This document shows positions 42,260-51,067 of a stretch of DNA of 64,000 nt, piece after piece. The position numbers and the translations under genes are program-made. Each line of letters starts with the position of its first letter. The stretch's first letter is position 1. The notes beneath the pieces are model-generated. The model worked only from the letters and a program-made list of their open reading frames with translations, was not told the origin of the DNA and made no database searches. Source of the stretch: Pararhizobium sp. (GTDB lineage: Bacteria > Pseudomonadota > Alphaproteobacteria > Rhizobiales > Rhizobiaceae); the NCBI GenBank assembly GCA_017794825.1, contig CP051237.1:1798001-1862000 (forward strand), read 5' to 3'.

Positions 42260-43666
42260 ATGAACAAGGAATTCCTGAAAAACCGAACCTTCGACGAGCT
42301 GCAGCCGGGCGACGCCGCATCATTGGTTCGCATTGTCGGGCGCGACGACATCGACCTCTTCGCCGCCGTGTCGGGAGACGTCAACCCGGCTCATCTGGAC
42401 GCAACCTTTGCAGCGACAGATATGTTCGGACACATCGTTGCGCATGGCATGTGGACGGCGGCGCTGATTTCCGCCGTGCTTGGCACGAAGTTGCCCGGAC
42501 CAGGGACGATCTATCTGGGACAGGATCTCAAATTTCTGAAACCGGTTGCGCCCGGAGATACGGTGACGGCTTCGGTCACGGTGCGGGAAAAGAATGCCGA
42601 CAAGCGGATCGTCATCCTCGATACTGAATGCACCAACCAGAAAGGCGAGCAAGTCCTTGCGGGCGCCGCCACTGTGATCGCGCCGGACGCCACCATCGAG
42701 TGGCCGCGGACAGCCTTGCCGGACGTTTCGCTGCGCCGTCATGACCGCTTTGACGGTTATGTCAAGCAAGCGCGCGACTCCGAGATCATCCCGGCTGCGA
42801 TCGTGCACCCCTGTTCGCCCGAGGCCGTGATCGCGGCAATCGAGGTGTACGAGCAGAACCTGCTCAAGCCAGTGCTCATCGGCCCGGAGGCCAAGATCAG
42901 GGCGGCGGCCGAAGCAGCACAGGTTTCCATCGACGGCCTTGAGATCGAGAACACGCCGCACAGTCATGCCGCGGCCGAACGCGCTGTCGAGATGGCCTCT
43001 GCGGGAAAGGTCGGCATGCTGGTCAAAGGCAGCCTGCACACGGACGAGCTCTTGTCGGCGGTTGTGGCGCGCGGTTCGCCGCTTCGCACAGAACGACGCA
43101 TCAGCCATGTCTATGCGATCGACGTGCCGGCCTATGCGAAGCCGCTCGTCATCACCGACGCCGCAGTCAACATTCAGCCCGATCTCAACGACAAGCGCGA
43201 CATCTGCCAGAATGCAATCGATTTCCTGCTCCGGCTCGGATACGAAGAGCCGCTGGTCGCCGTGCTGGCCGCCGTTGAAACGGTGAACGAGAAAATGCAG
43301 GCGACGCTCGACGCGGCTGCGCTGACCGTGATGGCGGCCAGGGGTCAGATCACCGGAGCGAAGGTGGACGGCCCGCTCGCCTTCGACAACGCGATCAGCC
43401 CGGACGCCGCCAGAACAAAAGGCATCGTCTCGCCAGTCGCCGGCAAGGCGGATATCCTCCTCGTGCCGGATCTGGAATCCGGCAATATGCTCGCCAAGCA
43501 GCTGATCTATTTCACCGGCGCCACGGCCGCAGGCCTGGTGCTGGGCGCGCGCGTGCCGATCGTGCTGACCAGCCGCGCCGATTCCGTCGTCACGCGGATC
43601 GCCTCGGCGGCGCTGGCCAAGCTCGTCAGCGTCAAGGAACCACTTCCGAGGATCGCCGCAGAATGA
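42260..43666 (+). CDS. Bifunctional MaoC enoyl-CoA hydratase / phosphate acetyltransferase
   Basis: This 468-residue fusion has an N-terminal MaoC-like hotdog domain (about 1-140; SGDVNPAHLDATFAATDMFGHIVAHGMW with the hydratase Asp and His) and a C-terminal phosphotransacylase domain (about 160-468; LVKGSLHTDELLSAV, ITDAAVNIQPDLNDK, GIVSPVAGKADILLVPDLESGNMLAKQLIY). It could link 3-hydroxyacyl-CoA formation to acyl-phosphate exchange. GAGGG precedes the ATG; its stop overlaps fabI. The usual acetate kinase partner is not in the operon. Confidence 0.88.
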   Translation: MNKEFLKNRTFDELQPGDAASLVRIVGRDDIDLFAAVSGDVNPAHLDATFAATDMFGHIVAHGMWTAALISAVLGTKLPGPGTIYLGQDLKFLKPVAPGDTVTASVTVREKNADKRIVILDTECTNQKGEQVLAGAATVIAPDATIEWPRTALPDVSLRRHDRFDGYVKQARDSEIIPAAIVHPCSPEAVIAAIEVYEQNLLKPVLIGPEAKIRAAAEAAQVSIDGLEIENTPHSHAAAERAVEMASAGKVGMLVKGSLHTDELLSAVVARGSPLRTERRISHVYAIDVPAYAKPLVITDAAVNIQPDLNDKRDICQNAIDFLLRLGYEEPLVAVLAAVETVNEKMQATLDAAALTVMAARGQITGAKVDGPLAFDNAISPDAARTKGIVSPVAGKADILLVPDLESGNMLAKQLIYFTGATAAGLVLGARVPIVLTSRADSVVTRIASAALAKLVSVKEPLPRIAAE

Positions 43667-44427
43667 CCAGTCTGGCGGGAAAGCGCGGCCTCGTTGTCGG
43701 GATCGCAAACGAGCACAGCATCGCCACCGGGTGCGCCAAGGCATTCCGCGCCGCGGGAGCGGATCTTGCCGTCACCTATCTGAACGACAAGGCGAAGCCC
43801 TACGTGGAGCCGATCGCCAGGGCGCTCGAGGCGCCGGTTTTGGCGCCTTGTGACGTTCGAATTCCGGGGCAGCTCGAATCGGTGTTCGACGAGATCGCGG
43901 GCGCCTGGGGCCAACTCGATTTCCTGCTGCACTCCATCGCCTTTGCCCCGCGGGAAGATCTCCAGACGAGCGTCGTCAACAGCTCGCCGGAGGGCTTCGC
44001 GCTGGCCATGGACGTGTCATGCCATTCCTTCCTGCGCATGGCGAAACTCGCTATTCCGCTCATGAAAGAAGGCGGCAGCCTTCTGACTGTCAGCTTCTAC
44101 GGGGCCGACAGGGTGGTCGAACATTATAACCTGATGGGCCCGGTCAAGGCGGCGCTGGAATCCAGCGTCCGCTATCTGGCCGCGGACCTCGCCGATCGCG
44201 GCATTCGGGCGAACGCAATTTCGGCCGGTCCGATCGCCACACGCGCCGCATCTGGAATTGACCGTTTCGATACGCTTCTGGACGAGGTTCGCGCCCGCAC
44301 GCCTGCAAATCGACTTGTCACGATCGAGGATGTCGGAAAAGTCGCGACTTTCCTTGCGAGCGACGACGGCGCGTCCATGACAGGCTCGGTCGTCTATTCC
44401 GACAACGGCTTTCACACCATCGCCTGA
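43663..44427 (+). CDS. fabI: FabI-type enoyl-ACP reductase
   Basis: This 254-residue SDR of the FabI clade has the Gly-rich GLVVGIANEHSIATGCAK start, LLHSIAFAPRED and the Tyr-x6-Lys catalytic spacing (SFYGADRVVEHYNLMGPVKAALE). It reduces enoyl-ACP (here perhaps enoyl-CoA or ACP linked to the PHA branch). It is the last gene of the phaC operon, with an ATGA overlap at 43663-43666. It is likely a paralog of the housekeeping FabI. Confidence 0.85.
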   Translation: MTSLAGKRGLVVGIANEHSIATGCAKAFRAAGADLAVTYLNDKAKPYVEPIARALEAPVLAPCDVRIPGQLESVFDEIAGAWGQLDFLLHSIAFAPREDLQTSVVNSSPEGFALAMDVSCHSFLRMAKLAIPLMKEGGSLLTVSFYGADRVVEHYNLMGPVKAALESSVRYLAADLADRGIRANAISAGPIATRAASGIDRFDTLLDEVRARTPANRLVTIEDVGKVATFLASDDGASMTGSVVYSDNGFHTIA

Positions 44428-44436
44428 CCTCGGATT

Positions 44437-44916
44437 TCAGCTTTCCTCGATATTGGCGATACGGGCAAGAAGCCGCAGCAGAATGCGCTGCTCTTTTGAA
44501 CTCAGCGATGCGAGCGTCTGCGCGGAACTCTCGATTTCCAGCGGAATGAGCCCGGCGATCAGACTTCTACCCTGCTCTGAAAGATCGACGACCAGACGGC
44601 GCGCATCATCCGGCGCCGGCCAGGTTTGCAACAGGCTTCGGCGTTTCAGGCGCTGCACGACGTCGCGTATGTTGGCTGGCTCCATGCCCACCATCCGGCC
44701 GAGCAGGTTCTGCGACATCGACCCGCGCTCGTACAGCCGGGCCATGACGCTGAATTGCGCCGGTGTGAGCCCGTGTTCCGCGATGCGCCGAAGCAGATTT
44801 CCACTGGCGCGCTGATAGGCGCAACGCAACAGAAAGCCTACCTGATCATCGAGACTGTAAGCGGACAGCGCCTCCGTAACGCTTGGCTGCGCATCGACCG
44901 CTTCTTCAGTCGACAT
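44437..44916 (-). CDS. MarR-family transcriptional regulator
   Basis: This 159-residue MarR winged-helix protein shows LTPAQFSVMARLYERGSMSQNLLGRMVGMEPANIRDVVQRLKRRSLL and DDARRLVVDLSEQG. It overlaps the 3' end of the nitroreductase gene by 11 bases, so the pair is co-transcribed and MarR probably represses its own operon at the palindrome 45667-45690. Confidence 0.88.
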   Translation of the reverse strand: MSTEEAVDAQPSVTEALSAYSLDDQVGFLLRCAYQRASGNLLRRIAEHGLTPAQFSVMARLYERGSMSQNLLGRMVGMEPANIRDVVQRLKRRSLLQTWPAPDDARRLVVDLSEQGRSLIAGLIPLEIESSAQTLASLSSKEQRILLRLLARIANIEES

Positions 44917-45655
44917 TGTTTTCGTCGCGATACATCACCTTGTGACGCGTGCGGGCGATCCACTCCTCGATGTCCGCGTCGGTCATGAAGTGCGACTGGT
45001 CGAAACGGTTCCAGTTGACGACCTCGTCGAGCTTCTTCTTCCAGCGCTTGTACGGCTTCTTGGCGGCGGGGCCGAAGCACATGATATCGAGCACGGAGAG
45101 CTCATCGGGAATGCCCAGCAACGGCTTCATGGCCTTCTGCGCCGCTTCCTGGCCGATCGCCGTCACCCACCAGACATTGTAGCCGAGCGCAGCGGCGGCA
45201 AGATGCGCCGACATGGTGGCGGCCGCAACGCTTTGCAGGAGAATGCGCTCGGCGTTCTCCTTGTACATCTTGTCGAGATCCGATCCGTCGTTGAGGACAG
45301 GGAACGCCTTGATCCAGCGGAAATCGCTGGCGACGACGATCAGGCCCGGAGAGGTGGCGAGACCGCGGTAATCCGGCGTCGGGAACTTCATTTTCAGCTT
45401 GGCGCGACTAACCTGCTCGGCCCGGAAGTATTCCATTATTTCGTTCTTGAGCGCCTGGTCCGTCACCACGATGAAATGCCAGGGCTGGGCGTTGGCGCCG
45501 GACGGCGCATGCCGCGCGGCTTCCAGGATCATTTCATAATGCTCTTTCGGAACGACGTAGTCCGGATCGAACGCCCGCACCGTCATGCGCTTCTCGACGA
45601 CGTCCATCAAGGCGTCGTAACGGCTGTGGTCGGTCTCTTGTGAAGCCTGTGACAT
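44906..45655 (-). CDS. Nitroreductase-family flavoprotein
   Basis: This 249-residue protein contains KRMTVRAFDPDYVVPKEHYEMILEAARHAPSGANAQPWHF, the classic N-terminal FMN-binding signature, and LAAAALGYNVWWVTAIGQEA. The family reduces nitroaromatics, quinones or enones, or dehalogenates. ATG at 45655 with GGGAGGAG upstream is chosen over the longer frame to 45712, which would run through the operator. Confidence 0.88.
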   Translation of the reverse strand: MSQASQETDHSRYDALMDVVEKRMTVRAFDPDYVVPKEHYEMILEAARHAPSGANAQPWHFIVVTDQALKNEIMEYFRAEQVSRAKLKMKFPTPDYRGLATSPGLIVVASDFRWIKAFPVLNDGSDLDKMYKENAERILLQSVAAATMSAHLAAAALGYNVWWVTAIGQEAAQKAMKPLLGIPDELSVLDIMCFGPAAKKPYKRWKKKLDEVVNWNRFDQSHFMTDADIEEWIARTRHKVMYRDENNVD

Positions 45656-45666
45656 GAACTCCTCCC

Positions 45667-45690
45667 ATATCGTTATGATCATAACGATAT
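45667..45690. promoter_or_regulatory. Perfect 24-bp palindrome, MarR operator candidate
   Basis: The arms ATATCGTTATGA and TCATAACGATAT are exact reverse complements with no spacer. The site lies 11 bases upstream of the nitroreductase start, directly before its ribosome site. Size and symmetry suit a MarR dimer. Confidence 0.75.
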
Positions 45691-45721
45691 GATCGACGTT
45701 ACCGACTGTCAATCAGGTCGA

Positions 45722-46000
45722 TCAGGAGTGCCGGCGATCTTGCGGTTCTGCATCCAGTCGCGCCCTGACCAGTTCGACGATCGCGCGAACTTCGGCGGCC
45801 ATGCGGGCCTGCTGCGCGAATGCTTCAGTCGGTTCGACGCCCGGGTCTTCTTCCTGATCGAGGATGTCGCCATCCCGGACGATACTGTCGAGAAATCCGT
45901 CATCCGGCGACGTCCGCGCCAGACGCCACACGAGATGCACGATCAGTTTTCGCTGGGCGTTCAGCCGGCTTTCGAGTTCACTCACCGTCGGTCCGGTCAT
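45722..46000 (-). CDS. Small uncharacterised protein
   Basis: This 92-residue soluble, acidic protein is rich in Glu, Asp, Arg and Ala. Residues 5-25 and 60-85 look helical (SELESRLNAQRKLIVHLVWRL; AAEVRAIVELVRARL). ATG at 46000 with AAGGGAAAC upstream is preferred over the longer open frame to 46222. I do not recognise the family. It lies 32 bases beyond the MarR operator, but transcribed toward it. Confidence 0.55.
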   Translation of the reverse strand: MTGPTVSELESRLNAQRKLIVHLVWRLARTSPDDGFLDSIVRDGDILDQEEDPGVEPTEAFAQQARMAAEVRAIVELVRARLDAEPQDRRHS

Positions 46001-46194
46001 GACTGTTTCCCTTTCTGCAAGTTCCACTCCAGCAACGTTCCGCCAGTCATACGCGTTCCCTCCCGCGCCGACTTGGGTCCGCATAGGATTATATCGCAGA
46101 CACCGGTGGACGCCGAACGCCGTTGCATTAGATTGGCGTGAAGAGTGACCCGCTTTGCCTGGCGATCGAATTGAAAACGAAGAAGGACGAGGAA

Positions 46195-46716
46195 ATGAAG
46201 ACACTGATTGCGCTTGCATCAACCGTTACGCTGATCGCCATCCCAACGCTCGCACAGGACATGCGCACCACCAAGGCGACGCTTTCCGGAAACGGCGTCT
46301 CGGGCACGGTGACGGTTTCCGAAACAGCCTCCGGCATGGTGCACGTGACGATCGAACTAAAAGGCGTGCCTGCCGGCGCGCACGGATTCCATGTTCACGA
46401 GAATGGCTTATGCGACGCAGACGACGGCTTCAAATCCGCCGGCGGGCATCTGACGGGCGGCATGAATCACGGGGTCGAGGACAGCGACGGGCCGCATGCG
46501 GGCGACCTGCCGAACCTGCACGCCGGTGAAGACGGGATCATACAGGTCGAGTATTTCACCGACGGTTTCAGCCTCGATCCGGACGCCTCGCCGACAATCT
46601 CCGGACCAGACGGCGCAGCGGTCATTCTCCACGCCGGCGCCGACGACTACGCCTCCCAGCCTTCCGGGGACGCCGGAGACCGGTTGGCCTGCGGCGTTCT
46701 TTACCCGCCGCAATAG
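46195..46716 (+). CDS. sodC: Periplasmic Cu/Zn superoxide dismutase
   Basis: This 173-residue protein has a Sec signal peptide (cleavage near TLA-QD, residue 20). Metal-binding histidines are visible in GFHVHENG (His66, His68), in the GGHL and MNHG stretch and in PHAGDLPNLHAG. C73 (GLCDA) and the C-terminal CGVLYP cysteine give the conserved disulfide. It protects the periplasm from superoxide. Confidence 0.92.
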   Translation: MKTLIALASTVTLIAIPTLAQDMRTTKATLSGNGVSGTVTVSETASGMVHVTIELKGVPAGAHGFHVHENGLCDADDGFKSAGGHLTGGMNHGVEDSDGPHAGDLPNLHAGEDGIIQVEYFTDGFSLDPDASPTISGPDGAAVILHAGADDYASQPSGDAGDRLACGVLYPPQ

Positions 46717-46718
46717 AA

Positions 46719-47525
46719 TCAATCCTCGATGATCGGATCCTGGGTGAACTTCCCGCCCTGATATATAGCGACCGGGTCATCTGGACCGGGATCCGGTTCG
46801 TCGGCGTAGACGCGGTCGCGAAACACTGCCGAATTGTCCTTCGGCCGCCAGCCGAGATAGCGCACGGCGCTGTTGTCCCACCAAATCGTATCGTTGTCGG
46901 ATACGCCGTAGATCACCGGGCAGCCCAGTTTCGGCGCCTCGAACACATAAACGATCAGCGAGATCAGGTCGTCATAGCTGAGCCACGTCGCCAGGAACCT
47001 CCGGTTCGTGGCTTCAGGAAAGCTTGAGCCGATCCTCACCAGCGCCGTCTCGACGCCGAACTTGTCGTGATACATGCTGGCCAGGTTTTCAGCGAAGCAC
47101 TTGGAGACGCCATACAGACCGTCCGGCCTCAACGGCGCGTTCGCATCGAGACGCTGGTCCTGGCGATGAAAGCCGACGACGTGATTGGAGCTCGCCATGA
47201 ATATGCGGGGACAGCCGTTCTTCCGCGCCGCCTCATAGAGGTTGTACACGCCCTCGATATTGGCTTTCAGGATTTTAGCGAAGGAATCCTCCACGGATAT
47301 GCCTCCGAAATGAATCACGCCGTCGCATCCGGCCACGAGATCGTTGACTGCGTCGTGATCCGCGAGGTCGCAATTCACGATTTCCTCGTGCGGGGCGGCT
47401 TCTCCCAGATCGACGATATCGGAAACCCTGATCGTGTCGGCTATGTAGGACAGGCGCTCGCGCGCCACCTTTCCAAGGCCGCCGCCGGCCCCGGTGATCA
47501 GAAGCCGTTTCAAGGTCTTGGTCAT
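46719..47525 (-). CDS. udh: Uronate dehydrogenase
   Basis: This 268-residue extended SDR has LLITGAGGGLGKVARERL (NAD), VNCDLADHDAVNDLVAGCDGVIHFGGISVEDSFAKIL, LYGVSKCFAENLASMYHDKFG with the Tyr-x-x-x-Lys pair, and the PVIYGVSDNDTIWWDN region. Overall order of motifs matches bacterial uronate dehydrogenases, which oxidise galacturonate/glucuronate to aldarate lactone. No other hexuronate genes are in the window. It is last of the three-gene minus-strand run. Confidence 0.85.
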   Translation of the reverse strand: MTKTLKRLLITGAGGGLGKVARERLSYIADTIRVSDIVDLGEAAPHEEIVNCDLADHDAVNDLVAGCDGVIHFGGISVEDSFAKILKANIEGVYNLYEAARKNGCPRIFMASSNHVVGFHRQDQRLDANAPLRPDGLYGVSKCFAENLASMYHDKFGVETALVRIGSSFPEATNRRFLATWLSYDDLISLIVYVFEAPKLGCPVIYGVSDNDTIWWDNSAVRYLGWRPKDNSAVFRDRVYADEPDPGPDDPVAIYQGGKFTQDPIIED

Positions 47526-47570
47526 TGCAATCGATCCTTTGCTCTGCTGTGTGCGGCCAGAATTCCAGTA

Positions 47571-48464
47571 TCAGCGGGTGAGACCACCGACATAGGCCCG
47601 GTGGAAGCGTCGGTAGCCTCGCTCCGTCGTCCGCAGATGGTCACGCACAAGGCGGTGAAGTTCCGGCAACTTGTAGAACGGGACAACGGGATAGCTGTGA
47701 TGCTCGGAGTGATAGGGCATGTTCCAGGCAAGCTGTCGCACGACGATATTGGTGAATGTCGTTCGGCTGTTTTCAAGCATGTTGGCGACGAAGGGGCAGC
47801 GACCGTGCTCGGCGAGCAGGTAGAGCCGAAGAAAGGGCTGTCCAAGAAGCATCGGAACAATCCAGACATAGACCGGCAAGGTCGAGCCGGCATAGATCGA
47901 GACGATCGCCAGCGCCAGATAAAAACCCAGCATCGCCCGTGCTTCCCTGCGCACTTTCAGCCGGCCCGACGGCGGCGTAAAACTGTCGTCTCCGCCATTC
48001 AGAGCGAGCCGGAACAGCGTCTTTATCTGGCTCCGCCAGACGGGAATTCCCGAAATATGCAAGACATACTGGGCGACGGTTTCGGGTTTCGGATCGGCCA
48101 GTTCCGGATCGTTTTCCGGATCCTGCGTGTGACGGTGATGCGCAAAATGGAAATAGCGAAACCACTCAGACGGCAGCAGGATCGCCACACCGCAAATACG
48201 CGCGACCCAGTCATTGATCCACTGCGACGCAAAGGCTGTGCGGTGCACGGTTTCGTGCAGAAGCGTGAACAGAAACACGATGAGGACGCCCTGGACGGGC
48301 AACAGAAGCGGCCAGAAGGGCGCGCGCCATGCGATCAGAAAGCCGACCACCGCGATCGCGCCCCAATGCAGGGACAACGCAAGCAAGCCGCGGAAATCGG
48401 ATTTCAGCGTCAGGCTGCGGCGCTGTTCGGCGGAAAGCGTCCGTATGAAGGCGCGGTGATCCAT
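47571..48464 (-). CDS. Membrane fatty-acid desaturase-like protein
   Basis: This 297-residue integral membrane di-iron protein has the His boxes HETVH (70-74), HFAHHRHTQ (106-114) and YHSEHHSYP (about 252), plus AEHG. Hydrophobic segments lie at about 30-70, 170-200 and 205-220. The fold covers fatty-acid desaturases, ketolases and hydroxylases. It lies six bases downstream of the hydrolase stop, so the two are in one operon with udh. Confidence 0.85.
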   Translation of the reverse strand: MDHRAFIRTLSAEQRRSLTLKSDFRGLLALSLHWGAIAVVGFLIAWRAPFWPLLLPVQGVLIVFLFTLLHETVHRTAFASQWINDWVARICGVAILLPSEWFRYFHFAHHRHTQDPENDPELADPKPETVAQYVLHISGIPVWRSQIKTLFRLALNGGDDSFTPPSGRLKVRREARAMLGFYLALAIVSIYAGSTLPVYVWIVPMLLGQPFLRLYLLAEHGRCPFVANMLENSRTTFTNIVVRQLAWNMPYHSEHHSYPVVPFYKLPELHRLVRDHLRTTERGYRRFHRAYVGGLTR

Positions 48465-48470
48465 GGTTCG

Positions 48471-49688
48471 TCAATCTTTGAAAGTATCGGCGAACCAGTC
48501 ATAGACGACAGCGTTGGAGAGTGGAAGGTTGCCAAGCTGGCAGTGCATGTCGGCGCCTTCCTCGATGGTGAATATCCGGCTTGTCGCTGGCCCCGAAACG
48601 CCGTCGCAGAAGGTCTTGTGCTGGTTCAGCGCTTCCGCGCCCTCGCCGGTTCCGACCATGCCGAGAACCGGGCATGCGATATCGGCGAGACGGTCCGTCG
48701 CCCGATAGGCTTCGAGCTTCTCGAACCAGCCGGAAAACGTCGTTACGCCGAACCGCCGGCATGCGGCCTTGAAACCGAGTTTGACGCTGGACGGCATGTA
48801 CTGTTCTGGAATGTCATCCACCTCGTCGAGGCTGACATCCCCGTCCTCGTCGCCCTCGCCCGCCTGGACGAACCCGCTCATGTAATCGAGCAGGTCTATG
48901 ATCGGCGAATTGGCGACGAGCGCCCGGATCCTTTGATCGCCTCCGGCGCCGCGAGTCGTGAAGTATCCGCCAAAACTGATGCCGTACAGGCCGAGTTTTT
49001 CCGGATTGACACCATCGAGATCCAGGCAGAAATCGACAATCGCGGCGATCGGCGTCTCGTAGTCGGGCCGGAAGACCATCTTCGGATCGCGCCTGAGAGC
49101 CCCGACCTGTCCCGGGCCCTCGGCGATCAACAGATTGAATCCATGCGCAAGCCCATCCGCGGCGGTCTGGAAATAGAGCTCTTCTCCGGTGCCATCGAAG
49201 CCCGTCATCAAGATCACCGTTCGGCCGTCCGGCGCTCCGCCCGCAGGCTGAAGGAAATAACCCGGCAGCATTTTTCCCTCGAACGGTATGTCCACCGTCT
49301 TTACGGAATGCGGCAAGCGGGAGGCGGCCCTGATGAAGGCGTCGCGGCTCTTCAACCCGTAACCGACACCGTCCGGACCGAAAGGATCGGAGAAATATTC
49401 TGCTGACCGGTAATAGCTCGACGCGCGCAGAAGATGACCGCAGGCGCTCACGTCATAGCCGGCCGCCATGGCGGTTTCGGCAAGATCGGAGAGCCTGTCG
49501 GCCTGGTCGACGAAGGCCGCCGGCCATGCGAATGCATTGTCGTCCGCGATTTTTGCCCGCGCGGCAAAGATCTCGCCCGGAGCGCCGCCGCCGGCGGTCG
49601 CGGCTCCCAGCTGACGCATAAGCTGAAAATCCATCTCCGGCGACGCAAATCCGGCAATTCTGGTGGAAGTCCGCTCAACGCCTGTCAT
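48471..49688 (-). CDS. Alpha/beta hydrolase with N-terminal cap, DHPON-hydrolase-like
   Basis: This 405-residue protein has a helical N-terminal region (1-125) and an alpha/beta-hydrolase core with the nucleophile Ser238 in GISFGG. VILMTGFDGTGEELYF and IAEGPGQVGALRR parallel the NGLDSMKEQ and DQPGTGEALR motifs of the hydrolase at 22004. It is a distant paralog of that enzyme and probably cleaves a C-C or ester bond. AGGAG precedes the start. It leads an operon with the desaturase and udh. Confidence 0.8.
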   Translation of the reverse strand: MTGVERTSTRIAGFASPEMDFQLMRQLGAATAGGGAPGEIFAARAKIADDNAFAWPAAFVDQADRLSDLAETAMAAGYDVSACGHLLRASSYYRSAEYFSDPFGPDGVGYGLKSRDAFIRAASRLPHSVKTVDIPFEGKMLPGYFLQPAGGAPDGRTVILMTGFDGTGEELYFQTAADGLAHGFNLLIAEGPGQVGALRRDPKMVFRPDYETPIAAIVDFCLDLDGVNPEKLGLYGISFGGYFTTRGAGGDQRIRALVANSPIIDLLDYMSGFVQAGEGDEDGDVSLDEVDDIPEQYMPSSVKLGFKAACRRFGVTTFSGWFEKLEAYRATDRLADIACPVLGMVGTGEGAEALNQHKTFCDGVSGPATSRIFTIEEGADMHCQLGNLPLSNAVVYDWFADTFKD

Positions 49689-49906
49689 GTCACCGCTCCT
49701 GTTTCGCCAGACAACGGTGAAGCGAAGCGCGCGGTCCTGTCAAGGTGGATGGAACGACGCATGAGATCACCTTCAGGACTGGTCTATTTCACGAGAGAAC
49801 GCTAAAGAGTCCAGTTAAAGGACAAAAGACGGAAAACCGTCATCCCCGGGGAAGCGGCCGACAGGCAAAGAAAACACAAGAACGAGAGCTTCGGTAAGAA
49901 ACATCC

Positions 49907-50986
49907 ATGTCCATATCCACCGCAAGGCGCAACCATCTCTGGCTGTGGTTCCTCTGGCTTGGCGCGTTCTACACCGCCTGGGCCTGGCTGGTGTTCGGAA
50001 TGGACAATGTCGCCGCGACGCTCGCCCACTGGCCGATCGCCGCGGCCATGGCTCTTGGCAGCTATGTGGCCGGCTCGACCCCGATGGGCGGCGGTACCGT
50101 CGGATTTCCAGTCCTGGTTCTCTTCTTCGACATGCCGGCGAGCATGGGCAGGGACTTCAGTTTCGCGGTCCAGTCAATCGGCATGACCAGCGCCAGTATC
50201 TTCATCCTGTGCAGGCGGCAGGGCCTTGCCCGCTCCATGCTGTACGGGGCCATGCTCGGAGCAACGCTCGGCGTTCCACTCGGAATATTCTTTGTCGCGC
50301 CGCTGTTTTCCGATCTCTGGATCAAGATATCATTCGCAGTCATCTGGTGCAGTTTCGGGCTTCTGCACCTCTATCGTCTTGGAGAAATCGCCAGTCATCA
50401 GGGCATGACGGAGTTCAGCGAGACCTGGGATTTCCGTATTGGCGCGGTCCTCGGCTTTCTCGCCGGCGCGACCGTGGTTTCCGTTACAGGCGTCGGCATC
50501 GATATGGTGGTCTACGCCTGCCTCGTTCTGCTGTTCCGCACGGACCTCAAGATCGCCATTCCGACGTCGGTGATCATCATGGCCTACTGTTCGGTCTACG
50601 GCGTTCTGATCAAGCAATTCACCACCGGAATGCAGCCCGGAACCTACGAGAACTGGCTTGCGGCTGCCCCGGTCGTCGCGCTCGGCGCGCCGCTCGGCGT
50701 CTTCATCGTCAGCCTGATCGGCCGCAAGCCGACACTGTTTTTCGTGGCGATCCTGTGCGTCGGGCAATATCTCTGGACGTGCTACAGCGCATTTCCCTCA
50801 CTCGGCTGGCCGGGCGTTGCGGTCGCCTGCGTCCTGGTCGGAATCCTCCTGTACGCCTTCGAAAGGCTTCGCCGCTACGGCGACGTGCTCGCGGGCGACC
50901 GTCCTGTCTCGGATGTCAGTGACGCAGCGCATCTGTCGAGCCTCGGCGTCGAGGAGATCGAACCGCATGTGCACACCGAAGCCTGA
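49907..50986 (+). CDS. TauE/SafE-family membrane permease
   Basis: This 359-residue polytopic protein has about nine hydrophobic segments. The family repeat GSYVAGSTPMGGGTVGFPVLVLFF (first half) and GFLAGATVVSVTGVGIDMVVY (second half) marks the TauE/SafE group, which exports sulfite, sulfonates or related small anions. The monocistronic gene ends with a soluble tail. A link to sulfonate metabolism is possible but unproven. Confidence 0.85.
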   Translation: MSISTARRNHLWLWFLWLGAFYTAWAWLVFGMDNVAATLAHWPIAAAMALGSYVAGSTPMGGGTVGFPVLVLFFDMPASMGRDFSFAVQSIGMTSASIFILCRRQGLARSMLYGAMLGATLGVPLGIFFVAPLFSDLWIKISFAVIWCSFGLLHLYRLGEIASHQGMTEFSETWDFRIGAVLGFLAGATVVSVTGVGIDMVVYACLVLLFRTDLKIAIPTSVIIMAYCSVYGVLIKQFTTGMQPGTYENWLAAAPVVALGAPLGVFIVSLIGRKPTLFFVAILCVGQYLWTCYSAFPSLGWPGVAVACVLVGILLYAFERLRRYGDVLAGDRPVSDVSDAAHLSSLGVEEIEPHVHTEA

Positions 50987-51067
50987 ATAGTCATCGAATG
51001 ACGCTTTCGCGATATCGACGCCCGAAATGAGACTGACAGCCCGGCGGCGACACATTATTGTGCCGCC

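Noticed and set aside
42320..43744. Minus-strand open frame of 474 codons
   Set aside because: Antisense shadow of the MaoC-Pta gene.
47067..49406. Plus-strand open frame of 779 codons
   Set aside because: It lies wholly opposite udh, the desaturase and the hydrolase, all with clear family motifs. High GC makes long antisense frames common; no motif or ribosome site supports it.
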